From the NCBI GenBank assembly GCA_027484685.1, contig JAIXSO010000052.1:85409-149408 (forward strand): a stretch of 64,000 bases of DNA, written 5' to 3'. The stretch is from Bacteroidota bacterium. GTDB taxonomy: Bacteria; Bacteroidota; Bacteroidia; UKL13-3. The position numbers and the translations under genes were made by a program. Positions 52,291-60,237 of this stretch are shown here, piece after piece; the first letter of the stretch is position 1, and each line of letters opens with the position of its first letter. The notes beneath the pieces are model-generated. The model ran no database searches and had not been told where the DNA came from. It was given only the letters and a program-made list of their open reading frames with translations.

Positions 52291-53106
52291 ATGGATAATT
52301 TTTCGAGCAATTTATTAAATGTATATCAGGCAGCTGAAAAGAACTTCACCAAAAGTGATATTTCATTATGGTTAAATTTTGGTTATTGGGAAAATACCAA
52401 TCAAGTAGAAAAGGCCTGTGAAAAGCTTTTAGATGAAACAATAAGCCAGTTTAATATTGTAAAAGGGTCAAAAATCCTAGATGCTGGATTTGGATTTGGG
52501 GTGCAAGACGTTTATATATTGAATAAATTTCCGGAGTGCAATATAGTTGGGTTAAATGTTATTGACTATCAAGTAGCAAAAGCAAATGAATTAATACAAG
52601 AAAAGAATTTGCAAGAAAAAGTTTTACTGCTAAAAGAAGATGTTGTTTCTACATCATTTGCAAACGAACAGTTTGATTTTGTTTTGGCAGTAGAATCAGC
52701 TTTTCATTTTTACACGAGAGAGAATTTTTTTAAAGAGGCTTATAGGCTTTTAAAACCTGGTGGAAAAATTGCTTTAGCAGATTGTTTACCCCAGGTTGAT
52801 TTTGTTATGGATATAGAATTCAAAAAGGCAGCCGATTTTATGGCGATTCCTTATCAAAATTATTACGAAATTGAAACCTATTTGCATAAAATGAAAAATG
52901 CTGGTTTTGAGGGCATTGTATCGAGAGATATTAGTAATCACGTGTTACCTTATGCTGCAATTGAAATGTTAGCCTCTAATGGTTGGAGAAGTAGTAGTAG
53001 TATAGATTTGAATATTGATCCAAGTTTGATAGATAAATTATTAAAAGATTTTACCAAGATTACTACTATTGGAAAATATTATATTATTACCGCAGAAAAG
53101 CATTAA
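52291..53106 (+). CDS. SAM-dependent methyltransferase (EryG/gTMT-like)
   Basis: 271 residues, class I Rossmann fold. Motif I is 'SKILDAGFGFGVQDVYIL' (about 60-77), preceded by 'DISLWLNFGYWENTNQVEKAC' and followed by 'VGLNVIDYQVAKAN'; later come 'FDFVLAVESAFHFYTRENFF' and 'RLLKPGGKIALADCLP'. This layout is that of the sugar/macrolide O-methyltransferases and related C-methyltransferases that act on small natural products. It lies between the exporter permease and an FAD monooxygenase. It thus most likely modifies the exported product or its precursor; the methylated atom cannot be told. Confidence 0.8.
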   Translation: MDNFSSNLLNVYQAAEKNFTKSDISLWLNFGYWENTNQVEKACEKLLDETISQFNIVKGSKILDAGFGFGVQDVYILNKFPECNIVGLNVIDYQVAKANELIQEKNLQEKVLLLKEDVVSTSFANEQFDFVLAVESAFHFYTRENFFKEAYRLLKPGGKIALADCLPQVDFVMDIEFKKAADFMAIPYQNYYEIETYLHKMKNAGFEGIVSRDISNHVLPYAAIEMLASNGWRSSSSIDLNIDPSLIDKLLKDFTKITTIGKYYIITAEKH

Positions 53107-53260
53107 TCCTTATTTTGCGTATAATTATTAAAGTTTGTTTTGAGTGTAGTATTTATTAGTTGCCAAATTGTTTAGAAAAAGTAAATTTGAATTTGTTTTA
53201 TTTAGATTTGAATTCTCAGTTTTAAACTGTTGCAAAAGTGGTTTTAGGTACTTTATTAGT

Positions 53261-54493
53261 GTGAATAATAAAAAATCAGAAATATCAATCATTGGATTTG
53301 GTACGGTGTCGTCAATTATGTCATTGGTTTTAGCCGATAATAAAATTGGGCATAGCTATTACATAAAAAAAAGTACTCCTGCAATTTTAGATTTACCACC
53401 TTTATCTAACCCAATAGTAAATGGCCCAACACGATATATTGAAGAAAAGTTCTTAACTAAAGAATATGTATCTGCTATTCCATATATTCAAAATTATAAA
53501 TCCATTTCGCTAGACGAAAATTTTAATGAATACAGGGTGATTTTTGGTGAATATCAAACTGAAACCTATGCCATAGATAACCGAATTAGGCTTCATTGTT
53601 TTTTGGAGCAGCTAAAAAAAAATGACTTGATTAACTTAATTGAGTTTGAAGAATTTGAAAATGTTATAGGTAGTTTAAATTCAAGTGTTAATATAATTGG
53701 TAATGGAGGCTATAAATCAATATTTGAAGATATACAAAAATTAACTGTTCCCAAACTCATAAAAAATAGAGAGCTGTTATACTTTAATCTTGTTTGCGAT
53801 AAATTTACCTTTAAAAAATTCTGGGGCAGAGTTCAAATCTACTATATAGCGAATATTGGTGAGATATTAATTTATCCATTTCTTCATTCCTCTGGTGAAC
53901 AAGCATTAAATCTAACTATCAATGTTATAAAAGGTAATAAGTGGGATGTTTTTTCAAATGTTAGTAAAGGAAGAATTGCATTTAATTTATTTATTGAAAT
54001 ATTGAAAACAAGTATTCCTGAATTAGCAGCTGATATGATAGATTGTTCAATATTAGAAGATCATTTTGAATTGTTTAAAACAGAACCTTACTACAAAAAG
54101 TCAGCAACATATTACCATAACAAATTATTTTTTGGAATTGGAGAGGCCATTTCGAAAAGTGATCCGTTAATTGGTCAAGGATATAATAGTGGTTTAAATA
54201 TGGGTCTTAAAATGATTGATTTGATTAAAATGGAAAGGGGATTGAACATGGTAGAAGATGAGTATTTGGCTTATACAAATAAAATGCTTGAATACTTATA
54301 CCATATCAATAATTCATTTACACAGTCGAGTGAAAATAAATACTTAAATAATGTTTATGATACCGCAGCAGATAACAAAAATATTAGAGATTTACTGTTT
54401 TCAACTTTTAATGATTTTACCCTTTATTTTCCATGGTTAATTGATGAGTATGAAACAAAAAAAATGCTTGAAAAATATAAGTTAATCAAATAA
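53261..54493 (+). CDS. FAD-dependent monooxygenase, StyA-like
   Basis: 410 residues from the GTG at 53261 (VNNKKSEISIIGFG). The in-frame 31 codons upstream look non-coding, and the Rossmann fold begins right after the GTG. 'SIIGFGTVSSIMSL' is the dinucleotide fold (GxGxxS), and 'GIGEAISKSDPLIGQGYNSGLNMG' is the second FAD motif of flavin hydroxylases (GDA...P..G.G.N). Styrene monooxygenase-type enzymes epoxidise or hydroxylate with FADH2 from a separate reductase; no reductase gene is seen nearby. No membrane helix. In this cluster it may oxidise a prenyl or terpenoid chain. The family assignment is firm, the substrate is guesswork. Confidence 0.65.
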   Translation: MNNKKSEISIIGFGTVSSIMSLVLADNKIGHSYYIKKSTPAILDLPPLSNPIVNGPTRYIEEKFLTKEYVSAIPYIQNYKSISLDENFNEYRVIFGEYQTETYAIDNRIRLHCFLEQLKKNDLINLIEFEEFENVIGSLNSSVNIIGNGGYKSIFEDIQKLTVPKLIKNRELLYFNLVCDKFTFKKFWGRVQIYYIANIGEILIYPFLHSSGEQALNLTINVIKGNKWDVFSNVSKGRIAFNLFIEILKTSIPELAADMIDCSILEDHFELFKTEPYYKKSATYYHNKLFFGIGEAISKSDPLIGQGYNSGLNMGLKMIDLIKMERGLNMVEDEYLAYTNKMLEYLYHINNSFTQSSENKYLNNVYDTAADNKNIRDLLFSTFNDFTLYFPWLIDEYETKKMLEKYKLIK

Positions 54494-54496
54494 GAA

Positions 54497-55774
54497 ATGG
54501 CTGAAAACACCTCTATTATTGTCGAAAATGTTTCTAAAGTTTATAAACTTCTGCATCCCCAAATTAATGAAGAAGCTACCTTAACTAATGAACATTGGGC
54601 ACTTAGAAATATATCTTTTGAAATAAAAAAGGGCGAAAGTGTAGGTATAATTGGTCCAAATGGAAGTGGGAAGAGTACGTTACTTAAAATTCTTGCAGGG
54701 GTAACAAAGCCTACTCATGGAAATGCTATGATTTTAGGTAAAGTTGGAAGTATATTGGATATTGGGGCCGGGTTCCATCCGGAATTGAGTGGGAGTGAAA
54801 ATGTTTTTCTAAATGGCCAATTACACGGTTTTTCTAAAAGTGAAATAAAAAGTAAGTATGATGCAATTGTTAATTTTAGTGGTGTTGCAAAATTTATAAA
54901 TGAGCCAGTAAAAAATTATTCAAATGGAATGTACTTGCGATTGGCCTTTAGTATAATGGCAAATTTGGACTTTGATGTGTTTTTATTTGATGAAGTTTTT
55001 AGCGTTGGTGATGCTGAATTCAATATTAAAACTAGGGCAAAGTTTCAAGAGCTAAGAGCAACAAACAAAACTATTGTTTTTGTGAGCCATAATCTTAGCG
55101 AATTAGAAAATCAGGATAAATATATTTTACTTGAAAATGGTTTTTTAAAGGAAGTATCACAGAAACGAAGTATTCTCTCTAATTATTTAGAAGATGTTTT
55201 TCATACAAAGAACATGAATATTTGTACAGAAGCTATAAGTATTGAAGATTTTTCTAAGTTCGATTTGTCCAGCGAGTTGAGAGTAGTACGTTTAAGTTTT
55301 TTTCAAAAGGATAATACAAAATTTACTACTGATGCTGAATTTGAATTGGAACTTGAAATAGAGAAATTATTAAATACTGATGCAATTGATCCAGTTTTAG
55401 TTATTTCTGAAATTAATGGAAATATTTTGTTATCAAGTAGCCCTTTTTTATCAGGCAAGTTTGCTCGAAAAGAAGATGCTGCCAATTTGGTTTATAGGTG
55501 TAAAATACCCAAAAACTTTTTTGGCTCTCAGGTATATAATGTGAGTTTATGCTTTATGAAAAATTTGTATGAAGTAGAAAATTATATTACGGAAACAGTT
55601 GTTAAAAGTGAGGATTTTACTAAAAATACAAAAACAGAAGTAGTTATGTTTATGGAAAATATAATTAAATTTAAACCTAATTTTGTCAATAGTAATATGA
55701 ATATCGATTTGAGTAATCTAAATCTTCATGGAAGCTTATTACCTGCATTTGATTGGACTTGTAAGTCGATTTAA
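54497..55774 (+). CDS. ABC exporter ATPase with C-terminal domain (Wzt-like)
   Basis: 425 residues. The ATPase part has Walker A 'GPNGSGKST' (53-61), the polysaccharide-type signature 'NYSNGMYLRLAFSI', Walker B 'FDVFLFDEVFSVGDAEF' and 'VFVSHNLSE'. A beta-rich C-terminal domain (about 250-425) is the Wzt-type extension that in O-antigen exporters binds the chain end and sets specificity. It pairs with the permease at 51409. It begins 3 bases after the monooxygenase stop. Its last codons run within 41 bases of the P450 start codon. Confidence 0.92.
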   Translation: MAENTSIIVENVSKVYKLLHPQINEEATLTNEHWALRNISFEIKKGESVGIIGPNGSGKSTLLKILAGVTKPTHGNAMILGKVGSILDIGAGFHPELSGSENVFLNGQLHGFSKSEIKSKYDAIVNFSGVAKFINEPVKNYSNGMYLRLAFSIMANLDFDVFLFDEVFSVGDAEFNIKTRAKFQELRATNKTIVFVSHNLSELENQDKYILLENGFLKEVSQKRSILSNYLEDVFHTKNMNICTEAISIEDFSKFDLSSELRVVRLSFFQKDNTKFTTDAEFELELEIEKLLNTDAIDPVLVISEINGNILLSSSPFLSGKFARKEDAANLVYRCKIPKNFFGSQVYNVSLCFMKNLYEVENYITETVVKSEDFTKNTKTEVVMFMENIIKFKPNFVNSNMNIDLSNLNLHGSLLPAFDWTCKSI

Positions 55775-55814
55775 AGTTTTTGAAATACATAATAATAAAA
55801 AAATTAGCATACCA

Positions 55815-57005
55815 ATGGGTATAAAAACTATTTTTTCTAGTATAAAAAAAGTACTTTTTAGAGTAGAGACGAAGCCTGCACCAACAGCTTTCATACCCCA
55901 AGAATTACTAATTAATACACATATAAATGCTTCTCAATATTATGATAAAGATGATTTAATATTTGTAAACGACTTAAATTTGTATTGTGCTTTTAAATAT
56001 GAAGTTGTTAAGGATGCGCTTTTTTTGGAAAATTTAGGTGTTTCTCCTATGCATACATCTTTAAATAGAATTTACTTTCAAACAGATAAAGAAAGGCATA
56101 TGCATAATAAACGATCTGCTATTAAAATTCTTGATTTTTTATCAAAAAGATTGCAGTTTGAGGATAATGTTTTTTTATCTAAAGTGTTTAATATCTTAAT
56201 TAATGATTTACCCCTAAACACATCTTTTAATTTAATAGAATATGTTATAAACCCTACTATACTTGTAAATGCACTTAATGATTTAGGATTTTTAGATTCA
56301 CTTACTTTTTTTAATCCAGAGCATGCTAACTTTTCGTGTGAACTTGTACGTAATAAAACCAAAGAAATTTTCAATAATAGAAGTACACTTGAGCAAATTT
56401 TAAGAGATAATTTTAATGAAGAAAATATTCCAGTTTTATTAAAAGAATTATTAAATGAACTTAGCTTAGAGGGGGGCTATGATTCAAGTGAACTACCATT
56501 TTTTTATACAACAGTTATTTATACCTCAATTGAGAATGTGGCCAGTTTTGTAAATACTTTTATTTATTTTATTTTAAAAAAATATCCTCAAACTTTTTTA
56601 GATGGAAATCACAAGGATTTAATGATTATTGCTAATGAGTTATTACGCATTTATTCACCTAATTTCATAACATTTAGGGCGGCTACTGAGAATATAAAAT
56701 TTGGAGGTGTAAACTTTAAACAAGGTGATATAATTGCTTTGTTTATAGGAGCGGCTAACTTAGATAAAAATGTTTTTACAGAACCCACAGAAATTAGATT
56801 TGATAGAGAAACAAATCATTTAGCATTTGGCAGAGGTCAAATTTCTTGTATTGGTCAATTTGCCTCATTTCGAATAGCTTTTAATTTTATAAACAATATT
56901 TTTAAATTAAATGGAAAAATTGTCATTTTAGATGAAGAACCTAAATTTGAAATCAAAGGGGTTGTAAGGTTATCAGAAATAAATGCAAAGTATGTTATTA
57001 ACTAA
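55815..57005 (+). CDS. Divergent cytochrome P450
   Basis: 396 residues from the ATG at 55815. An earlier in-frame ATG at 55728 would overlap the ATPase gene and add non-P450 sequence. P450 marks: the C-helix 'DKERHMHNKRSA' (His95, Arg100), the ExxR pair Glu275-Arg278 ('NELLRIYSPNF'), and the haem loop 'FGRGQISCIGQ' with Cys345 (consensus FGxGxHxCxG). The I-helix ('TVIYTSIENVASF') lacks the usual A-G-x-E/D-T, so oxygen activation may be atypical. No membrane anchor; electron donors must come from elsewhere. It overlaps the next gene by at most 23 bases and probably oxidises the terpenoid-like product. Confidence 0.82.
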   Translation: MGIKTIFSSIKKVLFRVETKPAPTAFIPQELLINTHINASQYYDKDDLIFVNDLNLYCAFKYEVVKDALFLENLGVSPMHTSLNRIYFQTDKERHMHNKRSAIKILDFLSKRLQFEDNVFLSKVFNILINDLPLNTSFNLIEYVINPTILVNALNDLGFLDSLTFFNPEHANFSCELVRNKTKEIFNNRSTLEQILRDNFNEENIPVLLKELLNELSLEGGYDSSELPFFYTTVIYTSIENVASFVNTFIYFILKKYPQTFLDGNHKDLMIIANELLRIYSPNFITFRAATENIKFGGVNFKQGDIIALFIGAANLDKNVFTEPTEIRFDRETNHLAFGRGQISCIGQFASFRIAFNFINNIFKLNGKIVILDEEPKFEIKGVVRLSEINAKYVIN

Positions 57006-58032
57006 CACTGAAGTAAAAAGTAAAATTAATGTTTTAATTGATTATTTGAATATCATTCAGAATAGTGATGGAAGCTTTGAGTCTTGTTTTTATTATTCTT
57101 TATACCCTGAGAAAGGATGGATAAGTTGGGGTTTCCCTCCATTTGATACAGCAGTAATACTACAAACTTTAATTCCTTTAAATAATGATAAATTAGAAAG
57201 TACTATTTCAAAAGGAACTTCTTTTATTTTGAGTCAAAGTCTTGATAGGTTAATTTGGAGGTATTCGTCAGGCCAGGGTTATAGCCCTCTGTTGTACGAT
57301 ACAGATGCCACAGCAGTTTGCTCTCATATTCTTCATTTGCAGGGTTATAATATAGATAATAAGAGGCTTTTAGACTGTTTTATTGATTCAGAAAATAATT
57401 ATAAAACTTGGATTATACCTCAGTTTTTAAAAACTAAGATGCCTTTTTTTACTTTTATGAAACTTACTATTGAAACATTTAAGGCGCTAAATTTTAATAA
57501 ATTAAATATTTCATTAGATGATAGGGAGTTTTCAATGAATTGTAATATTTTACTCTACATGGGAAAAACCAACTCTAATAATATGGTTTGGAAAAAGGTA
57601 AAAAGTGATTTTCAAAATAATACCATAGAATGTAGATACTATAATAAATATTATTCGGTTTATGCTTATGCTAAGTTATTTTCCGTTGGCAATCACCAAG
57701 AGTTATTTTTGTCGGAACCAATAATAATAAGTAAAATAGATACTTTTTATGAAGAATTAAAGGTTAAAAAATTTAGCCTAGACCATTTGTTTTTACTTAA
57801 TACAATCTTGTATTTTAAAATTAATTTGAATAACTATAGTCATTTACTAAAACTTTGTATTGAAAGTTTGCAAAACGATTTTTTTAAATTACCATTTTCT
57901 TATTATTCTAGTAATATAATTTATGATAAAAACTTAGAAGGTAATGAGCCTGTTAATTATTTTGGTTCATCATCACTCACTACTTCAATGTTTCTTGAAT
58001 TTCTATACTTATATGATTCAATAAATAACTAG
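56983..58032 (+). CDS. Alpha-toroid protein, terpene cyclase-like
   Basis: 349 residues; two ATGs, at 56983 and 56992, are both possible. No membrane helix or signal. The N-terminal half resembles prenyltransferase/squalene-oxidase repeats: 'NIIQNSDGSFESCFYY', 'ISWGFPPFDTAVILQTL' and 'LLYDTDATAVCSHILHLQGY'. The Asp106-Thr-Asp108-Ala-Thr segment lines up with the DxDD acid of class II cyclases, with Ala in place of the last Asp. It is about half the length of squalene-hopene cyclases and so corresponds to a single toroid domain. Between a P450 and a UbiA gene a terpenoid role is attractive, but a non-catalytic toroid is also possible. The 3' half is not similar to anything I recognise. Confidence 0.55.
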   Translation: MQSMLLTNTEVKSKINVLIDYLNIIQNSDGSFESCFYYSLYPEKGWISWGFPPFDTAVILQTLIPLNNDKLESTISKGTSFILSQSLDRLIWRYSSGQGYSPLLYDTDATAVCSHILHLQGYNIDNKRLLDCFIDSENNYKTWIIPQFLKTKMPFFTFMKLTIETFKALNFNKLNISLDDREFSMNCNILLYMGKTNSNNMVWKKVKSDFQNNTIECRYYNKYYSVYAYAKLFSVGNHQELFLSEPIIISKIDTFYEELKVKKFSLDHLFLLNTILYFKINLNNYSHLLKLCIESLQNDFFKLPFSYYSSNIIYDKNLEGNEPVNYFGSSSLTTSMFLEFLYLYDSINN

Positions 58033-58098
58033 TTTGATAATTTGTTTAATACATATTTTACAACATAAATAGAACAATTGATAATTGGGAGAATATGG

Positions 58099-59184
58099 AT
58101 GAAAAAAATAATTAGTTTATATAGAAGACTAAATTCTTTTGTTACATATAATATATTTTTATATGCTAATTTTTCTTTGCTGTTTGCTATTAGTTTTGGT
58201 TTAGAGTTTTTAGTATCTCAAATTTATATACTTATTGTTGCCTATTTTTTTATTGGTATAGCGGGTTACTTTATTAATGATTTTTTTGATGTAGCTTACG
58301 ACAGAATATCAGGAAAGTTTAATATTACAAGTTTGATTAGTAAAAAATGGGTGTTAGTGCTTATTTTTAGTTGTGTTGTGATTGGGTTAAATTTGGTGAA
58401 ATTGTTATCAAAAAATATTGTTTATACAATATTGATTGAAATCTTGTTTTTATTGGCATACTCAGTTAAGCCATTGCGCCTTAAAGAAAAGGGTTTTTTA
58501 GGTGTATTAGCTGATTCTTTTTATGCCCATATTATTCCAAGCATTATTCTTGTTCAATTTATAAGTCAATATGTTTCGGTTTCTTATTGGCTTTGGTTTA
58601 ATTTTATTGCTCTTAATTTCTTTATCGGAGTTCGTGATATTTTGTTGCACCAATTAGCCGACTTTGAAAAGGATTTGAAGAGTACAACAGAAACATTTTA
58701 TGTTAAAAATGCTAACTTGTCTAATCAATTAATTTTTTGGATTGAAGAAGTAGTTTCTATTTTATTGATTTTATTATTATTCATTTTGTTTTTGAATACT
58801 AATACATTTGATATATTTTTAGCTTTCTTGTTAGTGTTTTTATATTGGTTGAATAAGTTTTATTTTAAAGTAATTGAAATTAACCATGTAGTTAAATTTT
58901 ATATTTTGGTTTCAACAATTTTTTTACTTGTTAACTCTTCAAATTTATTAGCCATTTTGTTCCTTTTACTACATCCTTATAATTTTCAACTAGGTATGCA
59001 TTTTATCGGAAAGTTTTGGTCAAATGTTTTTTCTCTAACAAATAAATTTTACAGTATACTCCATCATATTTACAAATCTAAAATTACCTTATTTGTTAAT
59101 TATTTTTTATATTATTTGTTTTTACTTTTTGGAAGAAATCTGAAAAAGAAACCTCTTTATAAGAAAAAAGAAAATAAATATTAA
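58099..59184 (+). CDS. UbiA-superfamily prenyltransferase
   Basis: 361 residues from the ATG at 58099, preceded by a GGGAGA ribosome-binding stretch (rare here); an alternative TTG start lies at 58078. About nine membrane helices. First catalytic motif 'FINDFFDVAYDRISGKFN' (Asn60, Asp61, Asp64, Asp68), then 'LLAYSVKPLRLKEKGFLGVLADSFYAHIIPSI' in parts, and the second motif 'RDILLHQLADFEKDLKS' (Asp188, Asp192). These fit an inner-membrane enzyme that moves a prenyl or phosphoribosyl group to an acceptor. Unlike MenA at 16292 it is longer, more divergent, and set in a product cluster. The acceptor is unknown. Confidence 0.82.
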   Translation: MKKIISLYRRLNSFVTYNIFLYANFSLLFAISFGLEFLVSQIYILIVAYFFIGIAGYFINDFFDVAYDRISGKFNITSLISKKWVLVLIFSCVVIGLNLVKLLSKNIVYTILIEILFLLAYSVKPLRLKEKGFLGVLADSFYAHIIPSIILVQFISQYVSVSYWLWFNFIALNFFIGVRDILLHQLADFEKDLKSTTETFYVKNANLSNQLIFWIEEVVSILLILLLFILFLNTNTFDIFLAFLLVFLYWLNKFYFKVIEINHVVKFYILVSTIFLLVNSSNLLAILFLLLHPYNFQLGMHFIGKFWSNVFSLTNKFYSILHHIYKSKITLFVNYFLYYLFLLFGRNLKKKPLYKKKENKY

Positions 59185-59259
59185 TGGGATTATATCAGTT
59201 TAGTGATAAATGATTTATATTTACGATAGAATTGAAGTTTATTAGCTTGTTTAGAACTC

Positions 59260-60237
59260 ATGAGGTCAATATTTTTATTTTGTTTTATTATCTTAATTTC
59301 TTGCTCTGAAAATAGACCTGCGCTCAATTCGGGGCCAATTAAACTGTATTTTATAGATACCAATGATTTGGAAAACAAAAGTACTGTAAATCAATTGACT
59401 ACTAGGGTTTCAAATGATTCAATTAATTCAAATCTAAAGTTTGATTATTGTAAAGCAGTTTCTTTTTTACAGAATAAATTTTATCAAATTGATAGTTGTT
59501 CAGAAAATGAAAGCACCAAGAAATACTTAAAAGTATCGATTTTAGCTGAATTCGTTTATGCTTCATTTAGTTTCCAGTTTTTTGGTGAAAAATCGGGTAA
59601 AACAAGTCATAGAGTTGCTATAAAAAATTGGGATAAACTACCATTAGACGTTTGTTATAATATTGCTAATAATAATTTGTTGCCTGTTTGGTGTGGCGAT
59701 AGAACAACTTTTTTTATAAGATTACTTGATAGTTTACTAAGCATAAAGGCTAAAGCAATTTCAATAAAAAATATTCATACTTTTCCGCTTGTCAGTATTG
59801 GTCAAAGGCGTTTTATTTTCGACCCTTATGACCCTTTCATTATTTTTGATTCTTCGCTTTCAGAAATATTAGATTACGATCAAGTCCAAAAATTAGTTTT
59901 GAAGAAAGATGCTTATAAGGTTACTAGGACTAAAAGGCTATTTGGTTTCGCTAATGAATTAATATCACAACAATTAGCTTTTGATATTTTAAATGTCCCT
60001 AATAAGAAGGTGTCCGATTTTTCTCAAAAACTTGATTATTATTTATTTATAAATAAAAGTAATTTATTTAAAGGTATTGAAATGTGTTCGTTCGAAACTT
60101 TTAATAGAACAGGAATGATACACCCTTGTAATTTAAAAAACGATAAGTATGTGATTTCTTTGGTTGATAACCTCAATAATAAACCAATGAATTTGAATCA
60201 TTTTAAAAAATATTATTTAGGTATAAATTGCAAATAA
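59260..60237 (+). CDS. Transglutaminase-like lipoprotein
   Basis: 325 residues. The N terminus 'MRSIFLFCFIILISCSEN' is a lipoprotein signal with the modified Cys15. No overall family is recognised, but 'LPVWCGDRTTFFIRLLDSLL' (Cys145), 'IKNIHTFPLVSIGQRRFIFDPYDP' in parts (His173, Asp188) has the order and spacing of a transglutaminase-like Cys-His-Asp triad. It would sit in the periplasm or outer membrane as a protease, amidase or acyl-transfer enzyme. It ends directly before the asnB start codon with no spacer, so the two are coupled. Transglutaminase-like proteins next to AsnB-type genes are also seen in amide-forming natural-product clusters, as I recall. Confidence 0.58.
   Translation: MRSIFLFCFIILISCSENRPALNSGPIKLYFIDTNDLENKSTVNQLTTRVSNDSINSNLKFDYCKAVSFLQNKFYQIDSCSENESTKKYLKVSILAEFVYASFSFQFFGEKSGKTSHRVAIKNWDKLPLDVCYNIANNNLLPVWCGDRTTFFIRLLDSLLSIKAKAISIKNIHTFPLVSIGQRRFIFDPYDPFIIFDSSLSEILDYDQVQKLVLKKDAYKVTRTKRLFGFANELISQQLAFDILNVPNKKVSDFSQKLDYYLFINKSNLFKGIEMCSFETFNRTGMIHPCNLKNDKYVISLVDNLNNKPMNLNHFKKYYLGINCK

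Noticed and set aside
53168..53260. Upstream extension of the FAD monooxygenase (begins M-F-R-K-S-K)
   Set aside because: The 31 residues are Phe-rich, have no family match and lie in AT-rich intergenic DNA; the Rossmann motif begins right after the GTG at 53261.
55728..55814. Upstream ATG of the P450 gene overlapping the ATPase gene
   Set aside because: It would add 29 non-P450 residues read from the other frame of the ATPase end; the ATG at 55815 gives the usual length.
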